A stretch of DNA of 64,000 nucleotides from Euonymus europaeus (Eukaryota > Streptophyta > Magnoliopsida > Celastrales > Celastraceae): the NCBI GenBank assembly GCA_963580455.1, contig OY756958.1, positions 6,832,501 to 6,896,500 of the forward strand, read 5' to 3'. Positions 24,043-37,728 of this stretch are shown here, piece by piece. The translations under genes and the position numbers were made by a program. Numbering within the stretch: the stretch's first letter is position 1; each line of letters starts with the position of its first letter. The notes beneath the pieces were generated by a model that worked only from the letters and a program-made list of their open reading frames with translations, was not told where the DNA came from and made no database searches.

Positions 24043-26515
24043 ATGAATTCGAAACGAACTCCGATTAGGGTTATTGGGCAGCGGTCTCTTCCTTCTTCGT
24101 TCCACTTTAGCTCTCGTAATCTGTAAGACAATCCAAACCCTAACTCAAATTCTTCTTGTGTAAGCTACCAATTGACTAATATTAGTCTTTATTTGAAGCT
24201 CACTAGCTCAGATTTATGCTTTTTTCCCCAAATTGTGTGAAATTAGTGTTGCGGAATCTAAGGAAGATGTGAATGGCGAGAAGATTTTGAAGCCAGATTA
24301 CAGTCTATCCTTCTCTGATTTCCTTGACAGAAAGCTTCACGGAAATTCTGCACTACCGAAAGTAGTTAAGGTAGTATTCTTTGCCTCATCTAATAGAGAA
24401 GGAAACATTAAATTTGGTTAGATAAATATGACATTGAACTTGTAGTTCCGATTCGCAAGTGGCAATTAACACAGAATTTCACTACATTGTATAAGTTATT
24501 CTTCTTTCTTAAATTTATTTGGCTTTGATCTTATTATGCTTATGTAAAGGAAAGAGTTAAAGGCTTGGAAGGAAAATCTGAATTGGTGCTGACCTTAAAA
24601 CTTAAGGCTTAACTCTTCACATTGCGCTTTGTTTGATGGTTGTGGAGAGATTTTCATCAAGGAGGCTAAATTTTTCATTAAGAATTAACGGTGTAAATAT
24701 TTGATCTGGTATTCTGGTTTGAGTATGAAATGTGTCCACTTTACAGGGAAAGTCGAAGCCTTTTTCATCCTTAGTGGGATGCAGGGATGATGGTGAATCC
24801 AGTGAACGACAGATGGGGGTCAAAAAAGAACTGGAAGGAGATAAGAAATGTCTTCTAGATAAATTAGTCTTTGAACAGTTCAAGCATGCTGGTACAGAAA
24901 AAGGAGATGATTGTGATCGGGACAATGTGCAAGAGTCAAGAAAGAGAAGCAATCCTTTTGAAGGTAAGCCTCATCGCTTACTTTCTATTTTAGTTGCAAG
25001 GAGGGTAGGAAAATGAGCTTGGATATTATTTGATGTTCTGAAGGCCAAGAAAGTAAGTGTAATGTTCACATTTTTTATTTTTTTTCTTCGTTTTTGAAAT
25101 GAACATATTGACCCTAAAATAAACTGGTGGCTAACATGAGGCGGGATCTGAATCATATCTTATCACCAACAGATGTGATAGGTCTGTGAGTCTGTTTCTC
25201 AAAATTTCTCAGATAACATGTTAAGATATATTCATTTGGTTAATAAGGTAAAAATCTTACAATTTTACTGTAAAGTACAGCTAAGTGATGAAATGAAATT
25301 CAACGTGGTTGTTAGTGATCCATTTTTTGTCCATCTCACGCTTTCTAGAGGGTGTGGACTTGGGTCAATATGGTAGATGAGCACGATTGGGTGTTAAAAG
25401 CTCTAGCAGCTGAGTTCTTGAAAAGTTCTTTGTTGAGTTGTTCTATTTTTTTCCATTTTATCTTGTTGCTGTTGGGAATAAATGAGGTTTCAATGTGAAG
25501 GCAGCATAACTTTGAAACATGGATACTATGCTACTATAGTATCTTGCCATCATAGTATTTTGAATATTTCTTCCTTTAGAAAACACTTATTTTCTGTTGT
25601 ATTTCCTAAAGGGGTGTGTGACTGTGTGTGGTAAAGCCTTGTAATAAACAAAAGAAAAAATAACTAATGCTTTAAGGTTAGATCCATGTCATGCTTAATG
25701 TAAGTTCCCGCAGTTCTAACTTCTGAGATTCCGAGTGCGATATGTGCACCTTGCTTGACCAACCTTAGGCCAACATAGGAAATCATATTATTTGCTGCAA
25801 GAACCAAGTCATTTTTTGATTCGTTTAAAAATTCAACAGAAATGAAGCATGCTGAGAAATATGGAAGGTGTCCTAATGAGAGTTCAAAATTCCAGCATAA
25901 GAAATTCACACAATCTAGTGGGGATGGAATATGGTAGGTGTACTGATGTAGTTAATGGATAATGAAATTCAATGGGTAAGACCAACTAAAACATAACAAG
26001 GCTGCTATCTTTTCTCGATTACTATTTTTATGAACTGTAGCTGTTCTGTTTCTGGCTTCTGAATTTGACTTCCGTTATACATGGTGAAGATGAAAAACAA
26101 AATATTCTGAAGGATGTGATAATTCTGGGAGGTGGTCGACAAGTCAGGCAAAAAGGAGAGAGGCAGAGGATGATGAGCAGCAAGAAACAAAGACCTTTAG
26201 ACAATCAATCATGCAAGAGAAGGACTCTCTATAATCACTGTTAGTATGCTTTGTGTTTAGTAGAAGCAACCACAGAGTAATGATAGAACTGCATGAAGTG
26301 GCTCTGTTTCCCTTTGTATATTTGCTTTGACATTCTTGAACATTCCATGTTCTTAATCTTTACTAAGATATTCTAGCTCTGTATTACTGGCAGATGCAAA
26401 TGGATGTGGCTTTTGGGACTGCGACATGGAAGGTGTTGACAGTGAAGAAGTTGGCTTCAATGAAATATGGGAAGGGGTGGGCTCTACTACACTGGGAGCA
26501 CTAGAGTGGCATTGA
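24043..26515 (+). CDS. five-exon gene of unknown function, about 230 residues
   Basis: Proposed exons are 24043-24122, 24247-24370, 24747-24963, 26090-26239 and 26394-26515. All introns are GT-AG, the phases agree, and the sum (693 bases) is 231 codons with a final TGA. The ATG at 24043 opens MNSKRTPIRVIGQRSLPSSF. The middle (exon 2) contains PDYSLSFSDFLDRKLH. The C-terminus is Trp- and Gly-rich, GCGFWDCDMEGVDSEEVG to GSTTLGALEWH, and looks strongly conserved. No signal peptide, membrane span or named domain is visible; the centre is hydrophilic. I think it is a plant-specific conserved protein but cannot name it. The third intron is 1.1 kb and may hide an extra exon near 25840-25923. The exon 4 acceptor (GGTGAAG) is weak. 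The hAT element just upstream may affect its promoter. Confidence 0.7.
24135..24143 (+). promoter_or_regulatory. telo-box in intron 1
   Basis: AAACCCTAA lies 13 bases inside the first intron. This motif is frequent near the 5' ends of plant housekeeping and translation-related genes. Its position supports a real 5' gene end here but does not prove function. Confidence 0.4.
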
Positions 26516-28109
26516 TTTTGAGTATGACACATGCATCTATTTACTTTGCAAATCATGCAGTGTACTAAGTTTAACTTGAATTTCTATCTTAAGTTATTGT
26601 GAAAGTTAATATCTTTTTGAATTTTTATCTCGAGTGGTTATGAAAATTAATCTATTTTCTTGGTGTTATGAATCAAAGGGGTTTTTGGAAGAATGAAGGT
26701 AGAAAGAAATTCAAACTATTTTCGGAGATAAAAGCAAATACACCCTTAAAATAAGAGTTAAAGATATTATTATTATGTCCAATTGGAGCTAACGTGGAGA
26801 AACTCTATATGTTTCATTGAAATTAATTTCGTATTCTCTTCTGAGATGAACTCCATGTTCTAGCTTGTTTGGGAAGCTGTGTATTCAATACATCTTCTAT
26901 GAGCCATGAAAGTTCTCAGTTGTATGCGTAGATTAGTCCCTAGGCCTCGGACCCTTGGTAAAACTGAATGTATCAGTATGAACATTCAACAGTATTAATT
27001 TGACTCATTTGATAACTTGGAAATCAATTTTGTTTGCATAGTTTGCTGTTGTGGAGATTCTTGGTTTCTGCTAATATCAATTGCGTGCCATTATTTATGT
27101 ACAGAACAGCTGTTTCAGGAAAGGTAGTAGACTTTACTGCGGTCTGGTTGGATAGAAAATCCATGACTTGAATTCTATCCTGAAAGCACATTAGGTTCGT
27201 AGATACCAAGAACTCAGATATGTAGTTGCATTCTGCACAGTAGTACATCCAAGCTCTTGAATTTCTTTGCTCCTCTCAAGTATCGTAGTAAAATTAATCA
27301 GCATCATCTGATAGTCCAAAATTTCTATTTGTTATTTAGTCAACACATATTTGCTATGCGGTCCTTGCTGTGCATCTATATAAAGGATTCTTAGTGTCTA
27401 GGGTTTAATACACATTTTTAGAGAACCTAAAAACAAAACCCGAAATTTAAAGTCAAAAGCTCTCCCATCTGAGTTTGAGTTCCTGAATCAAGGTCCATCC
27501 AACATTGTTTCGACTTAATACCCAAGTCCTCACTACCGAATAGACCTCACTATTGAATGTGTTCAAAAGAACATGAGGAGCTTGTGTGGATATTAGGAGT
27601 ATTAACAAGATCACCATCAAATATAGGTTCCCAAACTCACAATTGAATGATTTGCTTAACATGTTAGCGGGTTCCAAGATTTTTCGTAGGTGGACTTGAA
27701 AAGTGAATCAGTGTCGAATCCAAGAAGGTGATGAATGGAAAGACGACATTCAAAATCAAGGAGGGACGTTACAAGTGAATGAATTGAGTGGACTGTTTCT
27801 TTATAAAACGTAAAAATAGATTCAATATTTTTCATTAGCCTACAATCCAATATATATTTTGGCTCCACCTGCTTATTGCCAAAATATATGAATAACAAGC
27901 AAAATATATATCCATGGGTTTTCCATGAATATGCATGTCTACAGCAAAGTCCGCAAGTGTCAGTTTTCTTGTATTAAACACTTTAGGCTAAAGATATTTG
28001 CGTTAGATGAATAGAAATAAGAATACAGATGTTTTTTATTGGTCCTAGCATTCAAGAAAGTTGAGCAAAGAAGCAGTTTGACTTCTTTCATAAAAGATGA
28101 AGAAAATTA
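26516..28109. other. intergenic; no gene seen
   Basis: This holds the 3' side of the five-exon gene followed by AT-rich sequence. Short frames at 27024-27248, 27453-27677 and 27656-27898 (minus) carry no recognisable motif. Confidence 0.45.
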
Positions 28110-28112
28110 TAA

Positions 28113-28603
28113 GGTATTGTTTGGTATTGAGAATGGTTTTAGGAGAATGGAAATGATAATGAGATTTTGATTCTCACGTTTGGTATGCATAAAAACTAGG
28201 AATGAGAATGATAATAAAATATGTGTTTTGTCCATTATGCCCTTTATAATTATATATAATCAACAAATTTTATTTTATCATGTCTAATTATGTATAATTA
28301 ACAAATTAAATTACATATATCAAATTATAATATATTAATTAGTTTATAACATATTAATTAATATATTATTAAATTCAAATGTAACATATTAATTTATAAC
28401 ATATTAATTAATGAGGGGCAATAAAGACTTTTAAGGTTGGATTATATGTGGAATGAGTTATTCTTGCCAAATTTGCATGGAATCAAAAAAAGGAGAAAGT
28501 GTGTAGTCCATTCCATCCAAAATTAGCAAACTAAACATGAGAATGGAATGATTAATTTCTTTTTCCACCTCTATTCTCTCTATTCTACATACCAAACATC
28601 ACC
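28113..28603. mobile_element. Tourist-like MITE (PIF/Harbinger type)
   Basis: The left end is GGTATTGTTTGGTATTGAGA. The right end, read inward, is GGTGATGTTTGGTATGTAGA. Both are flanked by TAA (28110-28112 and 28604-28606). The element is 491 bp, has no coding capacity and an AT-rich core. A 3-bp TAA duplication and GG...GTTTGGTA termini fit Tourist-type MITEs. Confidence 0.75.
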
Positions 28604-28710
28604 TAAATATTCTTTTTTAATCATTATTTTCCCCCTTATTTATGCTATTATAACATTTTTGTAGTCTCTTTGCCTCCATGGTAACGCAAAAGCTTTGGCA
28701 CCTAAGTTTC

Positions 28711-28769
28711 CTAGGCTGACTGACCTGGTTTCAATTTTTCTAGAATTGAGACCAGGTCCGTCAACCTAG
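28711..28769. repeat. imperfect hairpin with about 26-bp arms
   Basis: CTAGGCTGACTGACCTGGTT with TCAATT pairs with AATTGAGACCAGGTCC followed by GTCAACCTAG across an 8-base loop, with about three mismatches. It stands between the MITE and the kinase gene. It could be a small foldback element or an RNA hairpin. Confidence 0.7.
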
Positions 28770-28778
28770 AATCCTTCT

Positions 28779-28822
28779 TTACTTCCAGGGATCAGTCAGA
28801 GCTCATAAATCATTCAAAGATG
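28779..28822 (+). repeat. remnant matching the kinase gene's 3' UTR
   Basis: TCAGTCAGAGC, CATA and AATCATTCAAAGATG recur in the same order at about 32273-32321, just after the kinase stop codon. The downstream copy has 16 more bases in the middle. This looks like the 3' end of a lost upstream paralogue. Confidence 0.6.
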
Positions 28823-29128
28823 TCTGATATGGTCAATTCTTCCCCTTCGACTTTCTCTCGGAATGTTTCAATAACTTCCTTAGATGTCTTGTTTGTGTTC
28901 AAATTGGACTATATATAATAATGCACAAAGTGAACTACCCCACTATTTTTCATAATCAAACCAATCATTTACACAACACTTTTGCCTCATTTACACAAGT
29001 GACGACAGTACCTGACAGCAGCAAAACTTACCAAAACATGTTAATTGAATAGTTTTACCTTTCGAATATTTGAGAAATTCAGACTAACAGTTGTCAAATG
29101 CCAAAAAATTACCTAGGAAAGAATCTCA

Positions 29129-29270
29129 GTCAGGCACCTCTTGAAGGGTCTTACACGATTTGCAATGACGTTGAATAAAGAAACTTGTATTTAACAAGTC
29201 CACTCTATGAATTTTTCTTTTATTGTCTCACTAACAGATACTCAGTCAGGCACCTCTTGAAGGGTCCTTA
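29129..29270 (+). repeat. 26-bp direct repeat in the kinase promoter region
   Basis: CTCAGTCAGGCACCTCTTGA followed by AGGGTC occurs near 29129 and again near 29241, 112 bases apart, 200-350 bases upstream of the kinase start codon. Confidence 0.8.
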
Positions 29271-29478
29271 AAGAGTTTGAGATGCTCTCGATTCAGTCCA
29301 GCTACGGGTCGACAGGTCTTGTAACAATTGTAATTTCTATATTTGTATGCTCTCTGCACAAACACATGTCAAACCTACAAACCAGCACGGCTCTGGAGTC
29401 TGGTCAACCCATATATCAATCTTTCAATTTTTTGTAGTTAAATTCCTCTAAACGCCAAGGTTGGGAACGGGCTTGTCA

Positions 29479-32193
<2,715 letters not shown>

Positions 32194-32646
32194 TATGCAT
32201 GGATATGTTGTGAAAGAATTCTTTTTATTTTCCACCACAGTTTCATTAATATACCACCATATTACTTCTAGGGCTCAGTCAGAGCACATATTGAGTGCAA
32301 CTAATAAATCATTCAAAGATGCAAGGGGATAGACAACAAATGTTAGATAACGGTGTACGTATGCAGCGGATACATACCGGTTTTCGGATTGAATCTCAAT
32401 CCGGTGTTGTGGCACTCGGATTGTGCAGAGCTTCTAGTCAGTTCACGAACCACCTGCCTAGGGTTCTGCAAAACAAAAATTGTGAACCAAAAATTCTTGT
32501 CTACAAAAACTTGTACTTCCTTTATGTGTGTGTATATAATATACACTAGGGTTTCATTTTTCTTTTAGGAATTTTATTTTAATTAATTGAATCATGGGTC
32601 AGCTTTTAATTAAGGCCTCACGCGCCAACATTGTACATTAATTAAT
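32194..32646 (+). other. 3' flank of the kinase gene; 9-bp duplication at its end
   Basis: This holds the presumed 3' UTR, including the piece shared with 28779-28822, then AT-rich sequence. The last nine bases, TTAATTAAT (32638-32646), are the left target duplication of the adjacent Mutator-like element. Confidence 0.6.
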
Positions 32647-34183
32647 GATTTTTTTTGTTGATAAGACCTTCATATGGATTTTTTATTTGATTTAGTCTTT
32701 TAAAAGTATTGGTATCTCAATACACCTTAACTGTTTGAATCTTTGCTTAATAAATACAAATTTAATATTTCAGCTGATTTAATGACAAGTTTATCATCTT
32801 CTTTTCTTACACACACTCTCTTTCTATCTCTCACGCGCGCAACCTTGCCAATAATGAATCCTTGTCGTCCGACCACCATTTTTGTCGCCGTAACCAACAA
32901 AACGAAGCTTGGACTACCATGAGAAAAACTCAAACCTCGAAAATTTTCACCATAATCACGAAGAGAAGCTCGCAACCACCGAAACTTCTCTCCTTCAATC
33001 CTGCCAACTTCAACCACCGTTTTGGAAATCGAAGATATCATTGAGCTCTCAAGAACAAGTTCTATGATTTCCAACCAATTTCGGGCTGTATTGGTGAATT
33101 TTAGGTAACAAATCATCTGAATTTTTTTGTGCTTAATTTCGAAAAGTCTTCTGAATTATTTTGGTGTGTTTTGCGAAATCCTTTAAATTCTGTGTAAGTT
33201 TGAGAAATTCTCTGATCATCTGAATTTTTGATTGTTTTTTGTTTTATTTTAAAAAATATTCTAATTTTTTTAATAGGAAATTCAGAGGATTTCTGGTAAT
33301 AAGGATTAAAGTTTATGAGTTTATGATTTTGGGTTTAGGAAATTAGTGTTTAGAGTTTAGGATTTTGGAGTTTAGGAGATTTTAGTTTAGTGTTTAGAAT
33401 TATAGGGTTTAGGACTTAAGGTTTAAGGTTTTGGGGTTTAGAAATATTGTTTAGTAAAATTTTATGATTTTCTTCTTATTTTTGTAAATTCCTTTTAATA
33501 ATTCATAAGATTTTTTGTTCAAAATTAAAACTGTAATTGTTAACATTCGGAGTATTTCTGGTTATAGCATTTAAACTTTAGGAGTTTAGGATTTTGGGGT
33601 TAAGTAGATTAGAGTTTAGCGTTTAGCGTTTAGCGTTTAGAGTTTTGGATTTTGGGATTTTGGGGTTTTGGAGATTAAGATTTAGTGTTTAGATTTTTGG
33701 GGTTTAGGTGTTGGGTTTTGGAGTTTAAGAGTGTAAGGTTTAGAGTTTTGGATTGTTTTTGTTTGATTTACATAAATTCTATAATTGTTTGATATATTTT
33801 TATGAAATCTTCTTGTTTTTTCTTGTCTTATTTGAAATATTCCTCTGATTTGTTTTGATGAATTTTGTTAAATCCTCTAAATTCTCGGGAAGTTTCTGAA
33901 ATCCTCTAAAGTTTTGGCAAGTTTATGAAATTCTTTGAATTTTTTTGGTTAATTTTGAAAACTCCTTGTTTGTTGGGATGAAATTTGAGAAATTCTCTTA
34001 ATTCTGGATAAGTTTGAGAAATCTTCTGAGTTCATTTAGAGGATTTGATAAATAAACATCTAAATATATTAAGAATGGGTCTTATTGGAAAAAAATCGCG
34101 TTGATTCTGAATCTATATTTTAAAAAAATTACGGCTTATAATGAAATACTTATTTTCATTAAAGAACTTATGGGAGAATCCCC
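32647..34183. mobile_element. Mutator-like non-autonomous element, copy 1
   Basis: Perfect TTAATTAAT copies flank the element (32638-32646 and 34184-34192). The left end runs GATT...TTGATAAGACCTTCATATGG; the right end read inward is GGGGATTCTCCCATAAGTTC. These are degenerate inverted ends shared with the copy at 57338-59205. Inside are many TTTAGGGTTTAGG-like and AAATCCTCTGAATT-like units and no transposase. A 9-bp duplication fits the Mutator superfamily. A stretch at 32820-33060 is absent from the other copy and may be acquired sequence. Confidence 0.7.
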
Positions 34184-34192
34184 TTAATTAAT

Positions 34193-34618
34193 TGAGCTGG
34201 GTCAAGTTTACAATAAACCATTATTCAATTAATAATTCGATTATTTTTCATTTCATGTAAAATATCGAACTCGCACAGTTCTCGTTTCCACGCTTTCCTG
34301 AAAAAATTTCTGCGATTATTTGTGTGACTTTATAGATTCATTAACGATTAGTAATAAGAATAATATTAAACTCTTCGATATTAATTGAAAAAACTTTTAA
34401 TCATTTATTATAAATTAGGAGAATATTTAGCAGCATATCGTGACTACTCAATCAGTGATGAGTAATTTTCATTTGAACCTTTAATTATGATTATTGTGTA
34501 ATTGAATCTATCCACTATGCAATATTCCAATTGAGTGAGAATCATGAAAATTCGTCAAATCCACTAACTCAATCGTATGTACAAATCCAATAATTTATTG
34601 ACAAGTAATAATTAATGA
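34193..34618. other. no feature recognised
   Basis: AT-rich sequence between the Mutator-like element and the CACTA left end, with no frame or repeat structure that I can identify. Confidence 0.4.
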
Positions 34619-36024
34619 CACTACAAAAAATTATGGATATTGTGGCAGAGGTAGTTGGCCTGTAATAATGTTTAATGCTAGTAGAATTTTGCCACAAATA
34701 ACGTTGCTAGCAAAAAAATTCTCATGAGTGACGGGAAACGGGTCCGCCAGTAATAATTTTGACACTAATACCATTTTTGGTGGAAAAATATCATTAGTCC
34801 GCCACTAATACCAGTTATGCCACGCGGATCAGTTGGTGTGATAAGGAAGGATAATGACAAATTCATGTGCCAATAATATATGTCTACATTATCACAGGCT
34901 GAAGACATGGTTGCCCTGTAATAATTTAAGAATTATTAATAAATCGTATTGTGCCATTAATTGTAATAACAAATTTCTTCTTGTAAAAAGTGTAAAAAAG
35001 TAAATACCTAAACCAATTACATTGAAATAAATTATTACTATCAGCTAATTAAGTAAAATGCAATATTTATATATTTGAGTATATAAATAAATCACTTACA
35101 TGTTCAGGTTTCCTACGGGGCATGACTCTTTGTACCACTTGTGTGATTAATTATTTACTTTGCACGATTAGCTTTATTTCGTTCCGCCATTTCTTGCTTT
35201 GATAATATTTTTTTTATCAAAGTCATTTTAAGATTAATTAATCGCAAAAAGAGAGAATACAATACAAAGCAAGAACACTGAAAGAACTTTGATAAAGATG
35301 ACAAATATAAAAGAAAAAAATAGACAGTACATACATCATATACTCAAGAGTAACTCATTCTCGATAAGTAATAATATTGTGGACTATGTATAACAACAAT
35401 CCATTTACTTGAGTATTTTCTTTGTCTCAACACGAAACCAATGTTTTCCAATCATCCTCTAGAACGCTCTTCCATTCCTATAAAAGGTTAGTGGAATTTG
35501 TTGGAATCATGAGCCTAGCTTCCCAAGTACCTCCCGAAACGAGTATCATTGTCCCTAATAATAACACCATGCTCGTTAAAAATAAGGGTCTCTTTTGCTA
35601 GCCCCTGCTTTGGCCAATTAACTTTTCCTATACCTCTGCCATTATTCTTGCTTTGTCCTACATGATTAAGATTTATATAACACACAATCAACCCAAAAAA
35701 TTATATAATATAAAAATCAATAAAATAAAAAGAAATCCAAATAAACCTACCAGGTCACCACTTCCATTCCCAACTTCCTGTTCATTGTCAGATAACTCAT
35801 GTGTAGCAGCTTAGGAACTACTCATCCCTCTGTGAGAACATATAACAATAAAGTACTAGATAGTCGTTACCTAACAAATAACCAATGCTATTAATAATCA
35901 TGTATCAAAAGAAAATTCAGCTAATAAAATGGATACATATAACCAATGATAAGTTGGCAACCATCAAAAGATATATGTACGTAAGGTAATCCTAATACAA
36001 TATGTCAGCATAAATCTTCAAGGC

Positions 36025-36415
36025 CTAACTCAGTTTCTTTTTCTCATAAAAGGTCTTTGGAAGACACTCACCATTGGACAACATTTGTTTAACCAATTTT
36101 AGCAACACTGAAAAAACATTATCACTCATATTCCTCAACACCTTTATTTGGTACAATTTCACAACCGCTTCCAATTTCTTGAACTTCTGACAACCAGGGT
36201 ACAACACCTTGTTAGCATCTTCAAGAACGTTGTAAAATTTCTCCACCTGAGCGAAAGGTCCATCAAAGTTAGACAAATTTTGTGAGGACCCGAAATGCAT
36301 GTTCTTCAACTATTGGTTGCACAAATGTTTCTGTAAGAAAATCATATATTTGATTCAACTCCATTGATGTGTCATCTACCTCTACATCTTTCCTATCATC
36401 ATTTGACTTTCCAAG
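36025..36415 (-). pseudogene. CACTA transposase (TNPD type), middle fragment
   Basis: On the minus strand the frame contains EKFYNVLEDANKVLYPGC and LKLVKQMLSNGECLPKTFYE. These match the start of the transposase_21 region of plant CACTA proteins (EDA...LYPGC..., LL..LK...P....LP...YEAKK). An acidic stretch with EVDDTSMELNQIYDF precedes it in another frame, so there is a frameshift near 36300. This enzyme would cut and rejoin element ends; here it is only a fragment, ending at a stop near 36025. Confidence 0.7.
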
Positions 36416-37728
36416 ATACCTGAAAGTTCGGTGTATCTCAACAAGATTATATGAAATTTCATGCTTTTGATATGAAGAAGAAGATCTATTACCTTGCATA
36501 CTTACCTTGTTTGGAATGGTAGATCTCTTCTCTTCTTGTTCCAATGTTTTGCATGAAAAAGGCACAAACTGCACAAAACTTTTAGAAAGACATGTATATG
36601 AACCAGATTTTGAACACTCATCGTTTTCATATCCTAATCCACATGTTTCCCTGCTCAATCTATGTTTATCAAGAATATCCTGCAATTTGTTAGATCCTGA
36701 CTTAAACTTGTCAATATCTGAGCATACCTTTCGTAGCATGTGTTCTCTTTTGTTTTCTACCTCAATGAGGTAGGTTACATCAGAGGTTACCTTAGCTGGG
36801 CAAAGTGCTTCAATATCTAGGATTTCTTCTTGTAATTCCTTGATTTTTACTTTCGTTTCATTCAGATCTTGAGTCAGAATCTCATTTTCTTTGACAAGTT
36901 TTAGTTTCTCTTTCTCTTTCTTATTGTAGGCTATTTGAAGCTCACACATATCAAATTTAGAATCACTATCATCTGTTAAGCTTGCCCTGGATTTTAGTCA
37001 CTAAAGATTACCGGAAAGGCTACTGGAGTTTCTTTCTCTTCACCTTCGGATTCAACATTATATTCTTATTCTATATCATTATATGCTTTTGGCTTCTTTT
37101 TCCAATTTTTACACTCTTGACCAAAGTGTCCAAGTCCTTTGCAATTGAAGCATTGAGTGGATTTAGACTTTCTGCTTTTCTTCTTGAATTTGTAAGATGA
37201 GCACTCCTCTTTCTTGAGTTCTTTCAAATTCCTATTTTTCATGAATTTCTTAAAATTTTTCATTAGAAGCAATAATTCATCAATATCATAGTTAGTTTCA
37301 TTACTAGAATAAAGAGCAACACCTTTAGATTTTTTAGGTTTAAGAAAATTTGCCTCAAAATTTTGTAGAGAGTCAACTAATTCTTCTACCTTAATTTTAT
37401 CAATGTTTTTGCTCACTTCGATTGCTGCAACTTTCATCATGAACCTCTCTGGTAAAGATCTGAGAATTTTTCTTCCCACCTTGCTCGGCTCAAACGGTTC
37501 CGTAAGAGTAAATGAGATATTGACTATGTCACTCAACTTCGCATAGAAGTCATCAAACATCTCATTCTCCTTCATCTTCAGACTTTCAAAACTCGAAGTA
37601 AGTTGTTGAAATTTTGAACGTTTTACCAGATTTGTGCCTTCATGTTTCACTTCTAGTAAATCTCATGCCACTTTTGCTTTATCACAATGTGAGATCCTAC
37701 GAAATTCAGAAATATTCAAAATAGAAAA

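Noticed and set aside
29461..29478. Upstream in-frame start for the kinase at 29461
   Set aside because: That codon is TTG. The ATG at 29479 gives a normal signal peptide and the usual family length.
33290..33760. TTTAGGG-like runs suggesting an interstitial telomere
   Set aside because: The units are degenerate, never form exact TTTAGGG arrays, and lie inside a Mutator-like element with a second copy at 58150-58570.
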